A program made the translations under genes and the position numbers. 64,000 bases of DNA from Hanleya hanleyi. Lineage: Eukaryota; Mollusca; Polyplacophora; Lepidopleurida; Hanleyidae. Shown one piece after another: positions 45,601-57,399 of this stretch. Numbering within the stretch: the first letter of the stretch is position 1; the number at the start of each line of letters is the position of its first letter. The DNA lies in NCBI GenBank assembly GCA_036873755.1, contig JAVTVY010017392.1, positions 372,001 through 436,000 on the forward strand, written 5' to 3'. The notes under the pieces were generated by a model that searched no databases, was not told the DNA's origin, and saw only the letters and a list, made by a program, of their open reading frames with translations.

Positions 45601-45790
45601 TCCAGTCTGAGGGAATTATATAAAACAAACTTGTTCAACGTGCAGATGATATCCATTCGGGTAACACAACTCATATATTAGTAGATAACAAAAAGGAATG
45701 CAGATTAAATGTAGCTAAGTATTATACGTCGTAACGAATCAAATGAATTGGGTTTCTTTCTGTTTGGCACAACGATTGCGAGTCCTAATT
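42660..45790 (+). repeat. Large array, unit 3 (blocks P-Q-A1-C'-A2-C)
   Basis: P 42660-42880; Q 42893-43010; A1 from TATCTATCATCTCTACCATT (43287); C-like ATAAATAATGCATTTCGTAG near 43975; linker AGAAATGGACAATTACAATG near 44420; A2 core near 45040; C near 45425. Order and strand are as in unit 2. Confidence 0.78.
43076..43116. repeat. Small palindrome
   Basis: TTAAAACGTAATGACCA and TGATCATTACGTTTTAA pair around a short AT-rich loop. Too small to classify; possibly a remnant of a palindromic MITE. Confidence 0.6.
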
Positions 45791-46595
45791 ATTTTAGGTC
45801 GGTCACGTTCGTAAACCACACTAGCGAACCTGTATCTCTCACGAATACAAATATACATCTATATAGAAAGCATTAAAACTTAAACATTTTAAAGTTCTCT
45901 TTATTCAACCGACGTTATATATACAAGCGTCTAGTCCATCAATCAACATTCAGTCGTCGTCAATCAAAAAATCTCAGCATCCATAATCCAAAGACCTAAT
46001 TCATCTACTAACATTAACACAAAATTAAAAGGATAAATCATAGTATATATAAAATTAGGCTAATTTCCTGCAAGATAGAAGCGGTCAACAGTTTTTAATG
46101 AAGCCAGTCCTCAATCTAATCAATTTAGGTCGGTCTCGTTAGTAAACCACTCCGGCGGACCTGTATCTCGCGTGAATACAAATATATACAGAAAGTTCTC
46201 TTTCATTCAACCGACGTTATATATACAAGGATCTAGTCCGTCAATCAACATTCAGCCGTCGTCCATCAAGGAATTTCCGCGTCCGTAATCCAAATACATA
46301 ATTCATGTAAATGAATAACAAAGGATAAATCATAGTATACATAAAACTAGGCTAATTTCTTGCAAGGCAGAAGCGGTCAACAGTTTTCAATGATGCCAGC
46401 AAGAAATCATGATGTTCCAAAAATATCAAATCCGTATCGCTGATCAGTATTCTTAATCTATATGATATACGTAAAGTCGTTATCTAGAGTACGAATATGT
46501 CTCAGTCACGCTTTGATTGTGCCTGTTCATATGAACACTATGAGGATCTTGAAATACATAGGTTCATACGGCGCCTAGCCCCTATTCGTCCCGAC
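45790..46595 (-). mobile_element. R1 3' region, partly duplicated in tandem (minus)
   Basis: The minus strand from about 46595 reads GGCGCCGTATGAACC, the R1 3' region, GTTGACCGCTTCTGCCTTGC A, and a terminal motif at 46300-46228. After ACCGACCTAAA it repeats a roughly 330-bp segment with a second terminal motif at 46002-45935 and again TGTGGTTTACGAACGTGACC. Both copies carry a shared extension (ATATAACGTCGGTTGAAT and following) not seen after other R1 ends. Confidence 0.8.
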
Positions 46596-48060
46596 GTCAA
46601 ATCCGTACTTTTCTTCTGTCATCCGTATGAATTTCTTGTCGTTCCCTGGAGTGTAAATATCTGAGGCTGCAGTACGTTTATTTCCAGTTAACCTGCATAC
46701 CTGCAATGTGATCGCATTTCCGACAACAACAGTCGTTAATTTCTCGCGCAAACATGTTATATATCTATCCAAAGAAAATACGTGTACCATTACTCCAAGG
46801 CACATTTCCAAATTTCACACACATCTGTAAAAACGATTTCAATCGATTTTTCGCGATTTTGATCGATTGGAGTTTAAATGATTTGAGAATCGCTGGGAAG
46901 ATAAAAAAAGAGCTGATAAAACGGTCAAATTGTGGGTAATTGTGTACTCCTTTATCTGCGAGGAAACTGAGAAATGCAATACAAACTTAATATAATTGGC
47001 AAAACCCCGAAAATATATAGTATCTCAAATTATTCCGGGCTGCAGATGGGACTCGTATTAAAAACAATTCTGGGAAGTTTATTTCGTGGTGGTACTACAT
47101 AATTGTTCCATTCTCTCAAACTATATGTCAGTACAAGGAGAGATAACTCGTGTATAGATATTACACCTGGGATGTTACACCACGATTATTATACCATGTG
47201 GTAGACAGAAAATCCATATGTTACGGATTATTATAATGGAGCGTATGGTTTGTTTGAAAATATGACCAAAGTTAGCGCTTTAGATGAAATTAGCCAACAC
47301 AAATGAACTGTATGACGTATCTTCGCTCTGCGATGGAGAATACCCTTAACGGGGCACTATAGAGTTACCCAGTTCAGCTAGATATCAACTTTGGGGTCCC
47401 CTCTTCAGCCACCAAGAAGCGAATATTGTTTTGCGTAAGCCTAGTTTGTCTTTATGTCTTCCCAGAAACACAGCTTGTATCATTAATCCAAGTCACATGG
47501 CATGTATGCAAAAAATGAAACCCTTGCTATCCGCTTTAAATTGATTCCATTTTACTGGAAACCTTAAAAAAATAGAAAAAATAGTCAACATATCAATCAA
47601 TTTCAACATACACTGTGAAATCGTTCACGTCTAGCGGTTTCTTCTTTCAAATATTCTGGCCGTGAATGAGCCCGTGATTTTCACGCTCACCAAAGTGAGG
47701 CTGTTAAAATGTTACTCCGGACCCCGGTCGGTCTGTAGGCGAACCCAGTCATATGTCCTTTTGAAAGACCGAAAATACGCAACAGATAGCAGCAACTATA
47801 AAAAGGTGAGAAGAATTCTTGAGTGATCAAAATGGTCTCCCTTATAATGAAATTAGAGAGGGGGCAAACTTCCTCGTGCATCCTGGATATATAAGCCTCA
47901 GCTTCGCCATTTAGAACATATCTTTATATCTGTATCACCGACCGGTATTCCGTTACCAAATGATTTTCCAACTCCGAGGATCACCACTTCTATATATTGA
48001 TGCGGCTTGGGGCAAAACGAACGGACTTTCGTATATGTGAACTAGCAAACATCATAGATC
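46596..48060. other. No gene recognised
   Basis: AT-rich sequence. A short inverted repeat GTGAATGAGCCCGTGATTTT CAC lies near 47662-47684. Nothing else was found. Confidence 0.4.
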
Positions 48061-48500
48061 GCATTAAATACGAAAACTGATAGCAGACAGCATGAAATCA
48101 AGATTTGGAGATATCAAGCATCAGATTTGCATAACACGACTGCTATAACAAATGCTTAGTTTTCCAAATGAGAGCGAAAAGAAATCGATAAGGTATTTAC
48201 GGGTTTGACCAAACGGGCATTATTACATGTACCGGCGTTCATTTGTTGGACACCGGCCAGGTTGGTGTGAGTCTATTAAAGATTTCTTCGTCAGGGAGAA
48301 CGGATGGGGAGATACGAGACAACATAAATAGCATTGCTACTCGAGTAGCCATATTACCCAAACAGATATAGTACGGCTAGCTGAATTACATATTCCATTG
48401 GAATAATCAAGATAGGATCATCAGAGATAGTAGGGTAGGTCTTCTCAAGTCGCTTTTCGGTGGGGGAGTATTCAAAGCGATATCTTTAGGAGGGTTATAA
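48061..48500 (+). repeat. Array block A, diverged copy (unit 4)
   Basis: GGAGATATCAAGCATCAGAT, TTGCATAACACGACTGCTAT, GGTTGGTGTGAGTCTATTAA, TACTCGAGTAGCCATATTAC follow the order of A1 in units 2, 3 and 5 but are strongly diverged. Confidence 0.55.
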
Positions 48501-49429
48501 CGCGGAAATTAGTTCTGATCTCAGCGTATTGGTATATCTACCGATCAGTTGTCCGATTGCTTACCAATGCATGCACTCCTTGTAATACGAGAGATCCTGA
48601 AGGATCTTGGCGCCCACCATTGCCCGATAATTGTAAGCTAATAACAAGAGGATCTTCTTGTCCATTGTTACTAAGAACGAACGGTTGATTTGTAATTGTG
48701 TTTACAGAATTTCGAATCTGAGCAAAAAAGATCGAAAATTAAAAGGGACACTGGAAAACACCAAGATATAATCTTTCTAAGTTTCAGCAGTTTCAAGATT
48801 TCTAGAAACTGTTCTTATGTCAGTTGTTATAGTACAAGAGAAATGAGCAAAGTTAGTCTAAAAGTGAATGTATATGTACGGGGGATACTTCGTCTTCGTT
48901 TTGTAGTATTTTTTTTTGCATGTGTCATCATTGGGTACTGGAAGCGAAGACAAATCTCTTTGACACTTTGGCATGAGCTATGAAACATACTTAAAATTTT
49001 ATAATCAGGAACGAATCCTAATTCTGTTCTGTTTACTGGGCTAGTTTGAGATATCTCTTTTATGATACCATGCTTGAAAATAGTAAGATGGTACAATACT
49101 TAATACTGAAGGGATCCGGCCCGCGCAGTAATGTTGAAACTTTGAAAGTGTCTGAATCCTGATTATCTCCCTTGGATCGAAACATGCAGTAGTCTACAGT
49201 TGTCGAGTTGTGACATTGTGTCACAAGGGTGACGTCCCTTCATGTAGCCGACCCGCCGGCAGATGAAAGGGTGGGGCAGTTCACTTGCAACTGCATGGAC
49301 TAAAGAAAAGTGCTTTAAAATTTGAAGAAATACATTTTAATTCCGAATTATTTGAACTCCTTGATATGGAAGGTTAAGGTATGGATATTCTCTATAGTCA
49401 ATATATAGAATATGCCCCACCGTTTGATC

Positions 49430-51680
49430 CACCGACTCTTGTGATGCAACGTCACAACTCGGGAATACCGTATTAATTTGAAGCGTAACTTGGATTTTCG
49501 AATCGGATCAAAAAGGTATCTTGCACAACTAGGCCCCATGTGGGACCTGTGTACCAAATTTCGGAAAGATCCATGAAATATTTTCGGAGAATTCACGATA
49601 ACTACGTTTCAAGGGGAAATTCAAGACGGCGACCTGGAGGTCATACTGGATTTTCGATTCGGACCAAAAAAGTTATCTTGCACAACTGGGCAACAAGGGG
49701 AATCTGTGTACCAAATTTGAGGAAGATCCATGCAGTACTTCCTGAGAAATCACGATAAAAAATTGAATGGGAAAATCCAATATGGCTGCCTGTTGGCCAT
49801 ATTGCATTTTCGAATCGGACCAGAAAAGGTATCTTGCAAAACTAGACCCCAAGGTGAACCAGTGTACCATATTTGAGAAAGATCCATGCAGTAGTTCCTA
49901 AGAAATCGCGATAACAAGAATTGTTTACGGACGGACGGATGGACTGACGGACGGACCACCAACGAAAAGTATAGACGACAAGGGGAACCTGTGTTCCAAA
50001 TTTGAGAAAGATCCATGCATTACTTCCTGAGAAATGACGATAACAAAGTTTCATGGAGAAATCCAAAATGGCTGCTTGGTGTCCATATTGGATTGGTATC
50101 TTGCACAACTAGACCCCAAGGGGAACCTGTGCCAAATTTGAGAAAGATCCATGCAGTACTTTCTGAGAAATGACGATAAAGTTTCATGGAGAAATCCAAA
50201 ATGGCTGCCTGGTGGCTACAATGGATTTTCAAATCGGACCAGAAAAGGTATCTTGCACAACTAGACCCCAAGGGGAGCCTGTATACCAAATTTGAGAAAG
50301 ATCCATGAAGTAGCTCCTGAGAAATCGCGATAACAAGGTTTCATGGGGAAATCCAAGTTGACTGCCTTGTGGCCATATTGGATTTTCGAATCGGACCAGA
50401 AAAGGTATCTTGCACAACTAGGCCCAAAGGGGAACCTGTGTACCAAATTTTAGAAAGATCCATGCGGTAGTCCCTGACAAATCGGGATAACAAGGTTTCA
50501 TGAGGAAATCCAAGATGACCGCCTTGTGGCCATATTGGATTTCCAATCGGACCAGAAAAGGTATCTTGCACAACTAGACCCCAAGGGGAACCTGTGTACC
50601 AAATTTGAGAAAGATCCATGCAATAGTGCCTGAGAAATCGCGATAACAAGGTTTCATGGGGAAATCCAAGATGGCTGCCTGGTGGCCATATTGGATTTTC
50701 GAATCGGACCAGAAAAGGTATCTTGCAATACTAGACCCCAAGGAAAACCTGTGTACCAAATTTGAGAAAGATCCATGCGGGAGTTCCTGAGAAATCGCGA
50801 TAACAAGGTTTCATGGGGAAATCCAAGATGGCCGCCTTGTGGCCATATTGGATTTTCGATTCGGACCAGAAAAGGTTTTTTGCACAAACAGACCCGAAGG
50901 GGAACCTGTGTACCAAATTTGAAAAAGATCCATGCAGTACTTCCTGAGAAATCGTGATAACAAGGTTTCATGTGGAAATCCAAGATGGCTGCCTGGTGGC
51001 CATATAGGATTTCGAATCGGACCAGAAAATGTATCTTGCACAACTAGACCCCAAGGAGAACCTGTGTACCAAATTTGAGAAAGATCCATGCAGTAGTTCC
51101 TGAGAAATGACGGTAACAATGTTTCATGGAGAAATCCAAAATGGCTGCTTGGTGTCCATATTGGATTTGTATCTTGCACAACTAGACCCCAAGGGGAACT
51201 TGTACCAAGTTTGAGAAAGATCCATGCAGTACTTTCTGAGAAATGACGATAAAGTTTCATGGAGAATCCAAAATGGCTGCCTGGTGGCTACATTGGATTT
51301 TCAAATCGGACCAGAAAAGGTATCTTGCACAACTAGACCCAAAGGGGGCCTGTATACCAAATTTGAGAAAGATCCATGAAGTAGCTCCTGAGAAATCGCG
51401 ATAACAAGGTTTCATGGGGAAATCCAAGATGGCTGCCTGGTGGCCATATTGGATTTTCGAATCGGACCAGAAAAGGTATCTTGCACAACTAGACCCCAAG
51501 GGGAACCTGTGTACCAAATTTGAGAAAGATTCATGCAGTAGTTTCTGAGAAATCGCGATAACAAGAATTGTTTACGGACGGAAGACGGACTGACTGACTG
51601 ACGGACGGACTGACGGACGGACGACGGACCACGGACGAAAAGTGATTTGAACAGCCCACCATCTGGTGATGGTGGGCTAA
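49430..51680. repeat. 157-bp tandem-repeat element, 14 units, with terminal hairpin
   Basis: Anchor GATCCATG (last unit GATTCATG) recurs at 49568, 49725, 49881, 50010, 50146, 50300, 50457, 50613, 50770, 50927, 51083, 51219, 51371 and 51528. Most steps are 152-157 bp; short units are 129 and 136. A unit reads AAATCCAAGATGGCTGCCTG, TGGATTTTCGAATCGGACCA, AAAAGGTATCTTGCACAACT, ACCTGTGTACCAAATTTGAG. After the last unit come GGACGGAC runs, and then GCCCACCATCTGGTGATGGT GGGC. The element type is common in marine invertebrate genomes as I recall; not coding. Minus-strand ORFs (SGPIRKSNMATRQPSWI) are artefacts. Confidence 0.9.
51651..51680. repeat. Terminal hairpin of the tandem-repeat element
   Basis: AGCCCACCATC pairs with GATGGTGGGCT around a 4-5 nt loop, followed by AAAAATA. 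It marks the element end. It is not a bacterial-type terminator. Confidence 0.8.
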
Positions 51681-52149
51681 AAATATACAATAAACAGAAT
51701 AAGAGCACATGATTCCAAAAGTCAGCATTCTCAGAGATTTTTTTGTAGATTTTTTTTGTAGATTAACTCACCCAACGTAATCAGATTATTTTCATCCAAT
51801 CCCATGTGGTCCGGTCTCGAAAATATTTGAGTGGCAAATTACAATCAGACACTCTCATAGATGTTTCCTGGCTTTTCACAAATCAGTGGAAATGTTGGAT
51901 AATGCCCACTCAAATTCCTAATTACTCTAGTATGGCTATGTGAAACAATGCAGATACACATTCAATTGGAGCGGTATGCAAGAGGTGGAAAAAAAACTGA
52001 CGACGTCCGGCGACTAAAAACTCTATAACTCTACAGAAAAGCGTCCCTTGGCACCTTACATTCTGACCGGAGAAGACGGTGGATTCTCGGACGTAGCCTT
52101 AGTATCTCAGCCGCGCTTTTATTGCAGCTGTTTATGTAGAGACTATATA

Positions 52150-52250
52150 TCAGGTACCCACACGGCCACTAGCACCGGCTTAAGCGGAATTAGATTCGAT
52201 AGCTCGGGAGCTGTGATGACAGATCAGCTCAAACAAATAACTCATCTGAT
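52150..52250 (-). repeat. Fragment of R1-family 3' region (minus)
   Basis: CACACGGCCACTAGCACCGG, TAAGCGGAATTAGATTCGAT and GAGCTGTGATGACAGATCAG are the reverse complement of the 3766-3850 segment. It overlaps a 105-codon plus ORF (52048-52365), which is therefore unlikely to be a gene. Confidence 0.7.
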
Positions 52251-52494
52251 GTTAATGGATGAGCATCGTGGAAGTCTGAAGGAAGAAACTTCCCAAGATT
52301 GGGTGAACCTGGTAAATGCAAGAATGCAAAACCAACGTGCTGTGTTCAACAATGTGGTTTATTAAGCCTCCAGAGTCTCTAACTTCAATACCACAGTATC
52401 ACTCATAGAACGTACATAGTAAAGAGAAAGATCCTTAAAGTGTTATTATAATTCGTAATCAACATATTAATCTGGCTCCAAACTGATTACGTAA

Positions 52495-53500
52495 CATGAT
52501 GATAGCTGGTCGTTTATACCGAAGAACGGTGACGCAGCTGATAAAGACAATATTTAACTGAGATTTTCAATTGCCATAATCAGAATTGGCCATTAATTGC
52601 CATGATAGGAACAGCCTGTCAACATCATCGAATATCTATGACATTTATATTTTCATTCAATGCCTGTTTAACTTTAACTGTTTACTCTAGTGGACGACTG
52701 TGGACGCAGGAATTCATTATGAAAGAAGGATGCTTACCGAATGTCGGATCTTACATTTGATTCATCTTTTTAACAAATGTTGATCTACAGGAGAACTGAA
52801 TGATGTTTGGAACAACAAATCAGCAGGATATCCATAGCAATTTACGAGTATCTATGATGCTCAAAATATAAGACGTCAGTTCATTATGTCTTAAAATCGC
52901 ACTGAAGTTACAATCTGACAAACACAACATATATACCATTCTGACCTGCGGTAAGCCTAGCAAAGACGCTTGATGAACGGCGAATACGTCACCTCGGTAC
53001 AGTTGTAGTTAACAGTATCGTTCCAAATCCCTTCTAAAACTTCCTCGTCCTCTTGATTTAGTTTTATCTATCATCTGTTCCACTGAACAAAAACACATAT
53101 CTCTCTCTTGAGAGATATTTAGCGGCCGGTTTGTATAATACGGCTTTAATATCGGCAAGGAACCTCAGACAAATATCGATTTTCCCCGACTGAGTGTGAG
53201 AAAAATCCGAAATGGCATTAATCGTTTGATCAGGAGGGATCTTAACGTTTGGTCTCTGTCTCCCCTCTTGTCGTTAATTTAATAGACACTGGTCAAGTTG
53301 TGGTCCATCAAGGCATGCTTCTCTTGGGATAATAAATGGGAAATCATGTCGTTTGTGATTGTGGGTTCTCGAGTAGCTATGCTATTCTGATGACAAAGAA
53401 AATATCTCGGGGACGCCTAAACAGGGGTGGAATTAAGCGCAACAGTAAAAGGGTGAAGGACAACGATGCGGGGCGACTGACAAGAAATCATAAGACCCCT
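52495..53500 (+). repeat. Large array, unit 5 (blocks P-Q-A1), left of the LINE
   Basis: P 52495-52700, Q about 52690-52790, A1 from TTATCTATCATCTGTTCCAC (53068) with core CTCTTGTCGTTAATTTAATA near 53266. A1 is cut by the LINE and resumes at about 60180 with AGTGTAATAGCCAGCGAGCA. Confidence 0.75.
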
Positions 53501-53513
53501 TAGACAAATATAG

Positions 53514-53640
53514 GAGAGAGAGAGAATTAAGGTTTAACGTCGCATTCAGCAATATTTCAGCTATATAGCGACGATCAAACAAAATTCTAAGTAATCAATT
53601 CAACAACTCGGTAACTAATGCGTTAAAACAGGTACAAACA
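53514..53640 (-). promoter_or_regulatory. LINE 3' UTR and (TC)n tail
   Basis: The segment includes ACTTAGAATTTTGTTTGATC, GTCGCTATATAGCTGAAATA, then GCGACGTTAAACC and a TC microsatellite. The same segment ends the copies at 8.6-9.4, 30.9-32.2 and 36.2 kb, so it is the conserved 3' end recognised by the element's RT. Confidence 0.8.
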
Positions 53641-56600
53641 TTAAAATTTGTACAACAAACCAATCTCTCTCAAATAACCTAAAATACAATCTTCTTTCAC
53701 TCTGCTAAAAAGATCTTCCAGCGTATCTGCTCGATAAAAAGTATCTCTAACAGTTTTAAAATCTATGCAGTCCAGGAGAATATGTTTCACCGTCAGATCT
53801 TCATGGCAAGGTATACACCTTGGAATCGGCTCCTGTTTTAGTAAATATTCATGAGTTAATCGTGTGTGACCGATCCTACATCGTCTAATCATGGCCTGGT
53901 CGAAGCGTTTATCACTGTTCAGGTGAGTATAACCAACCGTTTTTTGAACTCGTGAAGTTTGTTATTATCCATAGTATCCCATAGCGATTGAAACAGCCTT
54001 CTTACATATGCACAGATAGATGGTCTGAAATCGCTGTATGGGAGACCAACAGGGTCAACTTCTCCATCTAAAGCTGCCTTAGCTAGTCTATCAGCTTCAG
54101 TGTTGCCTTTGATGTCAACGTGACTAGGCACCCAACAAAACACAATATCTATCTGTTGATCAAATCTGGTGTCATATAACTGTAGAATTTCCAAGATGGT
54201 GGGATGAGTGGAATTTCCATTTTTAATTGCTTTAAGGCATGACAGTGAATCTGAGAATATGACATATTTTTTCCTTCTAGTGGATCCAATACCTTCTAAA
54301 GCAGATAATAGAGCTTTTGCTTCTGCAGTAAATATGGAACTTTTACCTGGCAGTCGATACGTTTTAGTTTTGGAACTAAAGATAGTAGCACATGCTACTC
54401 TCTCACCATCTTTAGAACCATCTGTATAAATAGCCTGATGTGAACTGTATTTCTCTCTCAGTAGACCGAATTCCTGCGTATACACGAGCTGGCTCGTGTC
54501 TGCCTTTTTATATTTAGTCAGTGAAATATCTACTTCTTGTGTGGCTAACTGCCATGGTGGAGTTGGCAAGAGCTCGTTAGGTAAAATCTGACTAACTTTG
54601 ATACCAGCTGCTACAAGATGTGGTTTCATACGGATTCCAAGAGGTGGAATAATCGAGGGTTTTAGCGAATATAAATCTGCGTACTCAGGGTTGAAAACAC
54701 AGTTAAATGCAAGATTTGAGTGGTTCGAACGCAGTTTTGTGATATATTGCAGCGATAATTTAATTCTCCGAAGTTCTAAAGGAATTTCATCCGCTTCTAC
54801 ATACAAGCTTTCTTTGGGTGATGTTCTGAACGCACCGAGGCAAAGCCTTAGTCCTTGATGGAGAATAGGATCTAGCTTTGCCAAGTTTGACTTGCTTGCA
54901 TCATTGTAAACAATAGAACCATAATCGAGTTTGGAACGAACAAGCGATCGATACAAATGAAGGAGAGTTTGCTGATCTCCCCCCCCACTTATAGCTGGCA
55001 ACGACTTTCAACAAATCCAGAGCTTTCGTGCATTTGGCTTTTAAGCAATTTATATGTGATTTGAATGTTAGTCGTTGATCAAACCACATGCCTAGAAATT
55101 TGACCTCTTTTACTACTTTGATTTCAGTTCCGTCTAATTTTAGTTTTGGATCTTCGTGCTGGAAGTATTTTCTGCAAAAGTGTATACAATTTGTCTTAGC
55201 TCTGGAGAACTTGAAACCATTTTCTAGACACCATTTCTGAATTCTGTGTAGACAAAGTTGTAATGTTCTCTCAATACTGTGTATACTTTTCCCACTACAC
55301 GATATATTGAAATCGTCTACAAAAAGTGAACCATCAATTGATTTATTCAGAACTGCAGCCAGGCTGTTGATCTTAATACTAAACAGAGTAGTAGACAAAA
55401 TACTGCCCTGTGGGACACCCTGGTCTTGATCAAAATGATCAGACATAGTTGTACCCAAACGAATTTGGAATTGTCTATCATTCAAAAAGTTGGAAATAAA
55501 AGCTGGTAAACGACCTTTTAATCCCATCTTTTGAAGATCTTTAAGAATCCCGTATTTCCATGTAGTATCATAGGCTTTTTCTAAATCAAAAAAGAAAGAA
55601 ACCACATGTTCGTTCTTGGCGAAAGCATTCTTAACAAACGAATCTAATCTGACTAAATGATCAATGGTACTTCTATTTTTTCGGAAACCAGCCTGAATAT
55701 CAGTAAGTTTCTTTTCAGTTTCCAGGTACCAAACAAGGCGATCATTTATCATGCGTTCCATTGTTTTGCAGACACAACTAGTCAGTGAAATAGGACGATA
55801 ATTACCAGGGTCCGTATGGTCACGACCAGGCTTTGGTACTGGTATAACTATGGCATTGTGCCAAGACGGAGGAAATTCTTCTCTATACCAGAGTCTATTG
55901 AATATGCGTAATAGGATTTCTAAAGATGATTCCGGTAGATGTTTCAAAAGCTGATAATGAATATTATCAGGGCCTGCAGCAGAATCATGAGCTTTCGTGA
56001 GAGAAGCATGGAGTTCTTCAATTGTAAACGAAGCGTTATAGCCTTCGTGATTACCGGAAGTGAATTTAATTTCATTTTTCTCTTCTCTTTTTTGGAAACT
56101 TTGAAATTTAGGTACATAATTTTCTGATGAAGAGTTTTTGGCAATTGTTTCTCCTAATTTATTTGCAATTTCTACTTTGTCAGTAATCACCTGATTTCCA
56201 TCGTTGAGATGATGAACGCTGGACTTGGAGCTTTTACCTTTTATTCTTTGGATCATATTCCAAACTTTTGTTATTGGTGTATGAGTATTTATCTTAGAAA
56301 CATAATTTCTCCAAGAATCACGTTTATTCTGTTTCATGGTTCTACGAGCTTTAGCTCTTGTAACTCTGAGATCTTTCAAATTTTCAGGATTAGGGTGTCG
56401 GCGGAAATATCGTTCAGCCTTCTTCCTACATTTTCTAGCTTCTTTACAGTCATCATTAAACCAAGGTTTCTTAATATGTGGAACTCCTGAAGATGTGGGA
56501 ATGGTTTTGTTGGCAATTTCGATCAACATATCTGAGAATAGCTGTATAGGATCTGAAGCATCAGCGAAGGATACTGATTGTAGTTCTTGTGAACAAAGCT

Positions 56601-57399
56601 TTTCAAACTCGGGCCAGTTTGCTTTCTTGAAATTAAACCTTGTGAAATGCGGGTCATCAGCTGAATGAACAGCTTTTAGGACAGTGGGAAAGTGATCACT
56701 TCCACAGAGGTCATCATGAACAGACCAAGAAAATTCTTCCAGAATAGGAAGGTCGCAGATTGAGATATCCAATGCTGAATAGGTTCCATGAGCCGAGGAC
56801 AAATGTGTATAAGAACCATCATTAAAAATACACAACGAATTATTTGATATAAAATTTTCGAGAATTTTACCTTTACAATTGTCTTCGTTATCCCAGAGGA
56901 TGTTACGTCCGTTAAAATCACCCATCAATAAACAAGGTTTCGGGAGCTGATCGTAAAGATCTTGAAGTTCATTTAGTCGGAGACTGCCAGAAGAAGGTAT
57001 GTACACCGTGCATAATGTGAAAACAGAATTCAAGGTAATACGAACCGCTACAGCTTGTAAATCTGTCACTAAATCAACAGGACTGTGTAACACACCCATT
57101 TTAACCAATATTGAGGAACCGCCAGTAGCTTTTCCGTTTTCGTCTAAAGCGTAGGAATGATAAGGTGTGTATTGGCGAAATTTAAATTTATCTTTATCTG
57201 CTTTCTTCAGAAAGGTCTCGTTGAGACAAAAAGCTGATGGTTCATAATCTTGAGTTAATAATTGGAGTTCATTTAAATTTGGCCAAACTCCTCTGCAATT
57301 CCACTGAACGATAGTTGGTGGCTGAGCCATCTTCAGTCCGTATATAGAAATAAAACACAAACCGGCCCAAGTCAAGATATATAAGGTTAGCTTAGCCAT
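53641..57399 (-). pseudogene. LINE ORF2: endonuclease - reverse transcriptase - RNase H, broken by two frameshifts
   Basis: The intact segment of 832 codons starts at 57399. Endonuclease: WNCRG (33-37), NET with E61, GDFNGRN with D161/N163, and SDH (234-236). RT: GPDNIHY, NYRPISLTS, AGFRKNRST, FDLEKAYD with D605, GVPQGS, and FVDD with D695/D696. The frame breaks at a C8 run (plus 54979-54986), and the protein continues at 55001-53919. There the RNase H is complete: YTDGSK (D194 of that segment), E227, D251, H294 and D304. A second 1-nt slip in an A-run near 53938-53943 is followed by 53892-53641, holding a CxxC-(T)-H-C finger (CIPCHEDLTVKHILLDC). Without the slips, ORF2 would be about 1250 aa. 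Every catalytic residue I can check is present, so inactivation is recent or the slips are sequence errors. Confidence 0.9.

Noticed and set aside
49430..51680. CRISPR-like array
   Set aside because: Units are contiguous 157-bp tandem repeats with no distinct spacers, in an animal genome.
51651..51680. Rho-independent terminator
   Set aside because: It is the end hairpin of a repeat element in eukaryotic DNA, not a bacterial transcription unit.
49348..51728. Many overlapping minus-strand ORFs of 60-149 codons with shared peptides (GPIRKSNMATRQPSWIS, MDLSQIWYTGSPWGL)
   Set aside because: They are translations of the 157-bp tandem unit, present in several frames, and end wherever a unit has an indel. 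There is no protein-level constraint visible.
52048..52365. 105-codon plus ORF as a small gene
   Set aside because: Its centre is the reverse complement of the R1 3' region also seen at 3.77 kb, so it is probably chance translation of repeat sequence.
53919..55001. 360-codon RNase H ORF as a separate gene
   Set aside because: It overlaps the RT ORF at a C8 run and continues the same protein; the break is a one-base frameshift in LINE ORF2.
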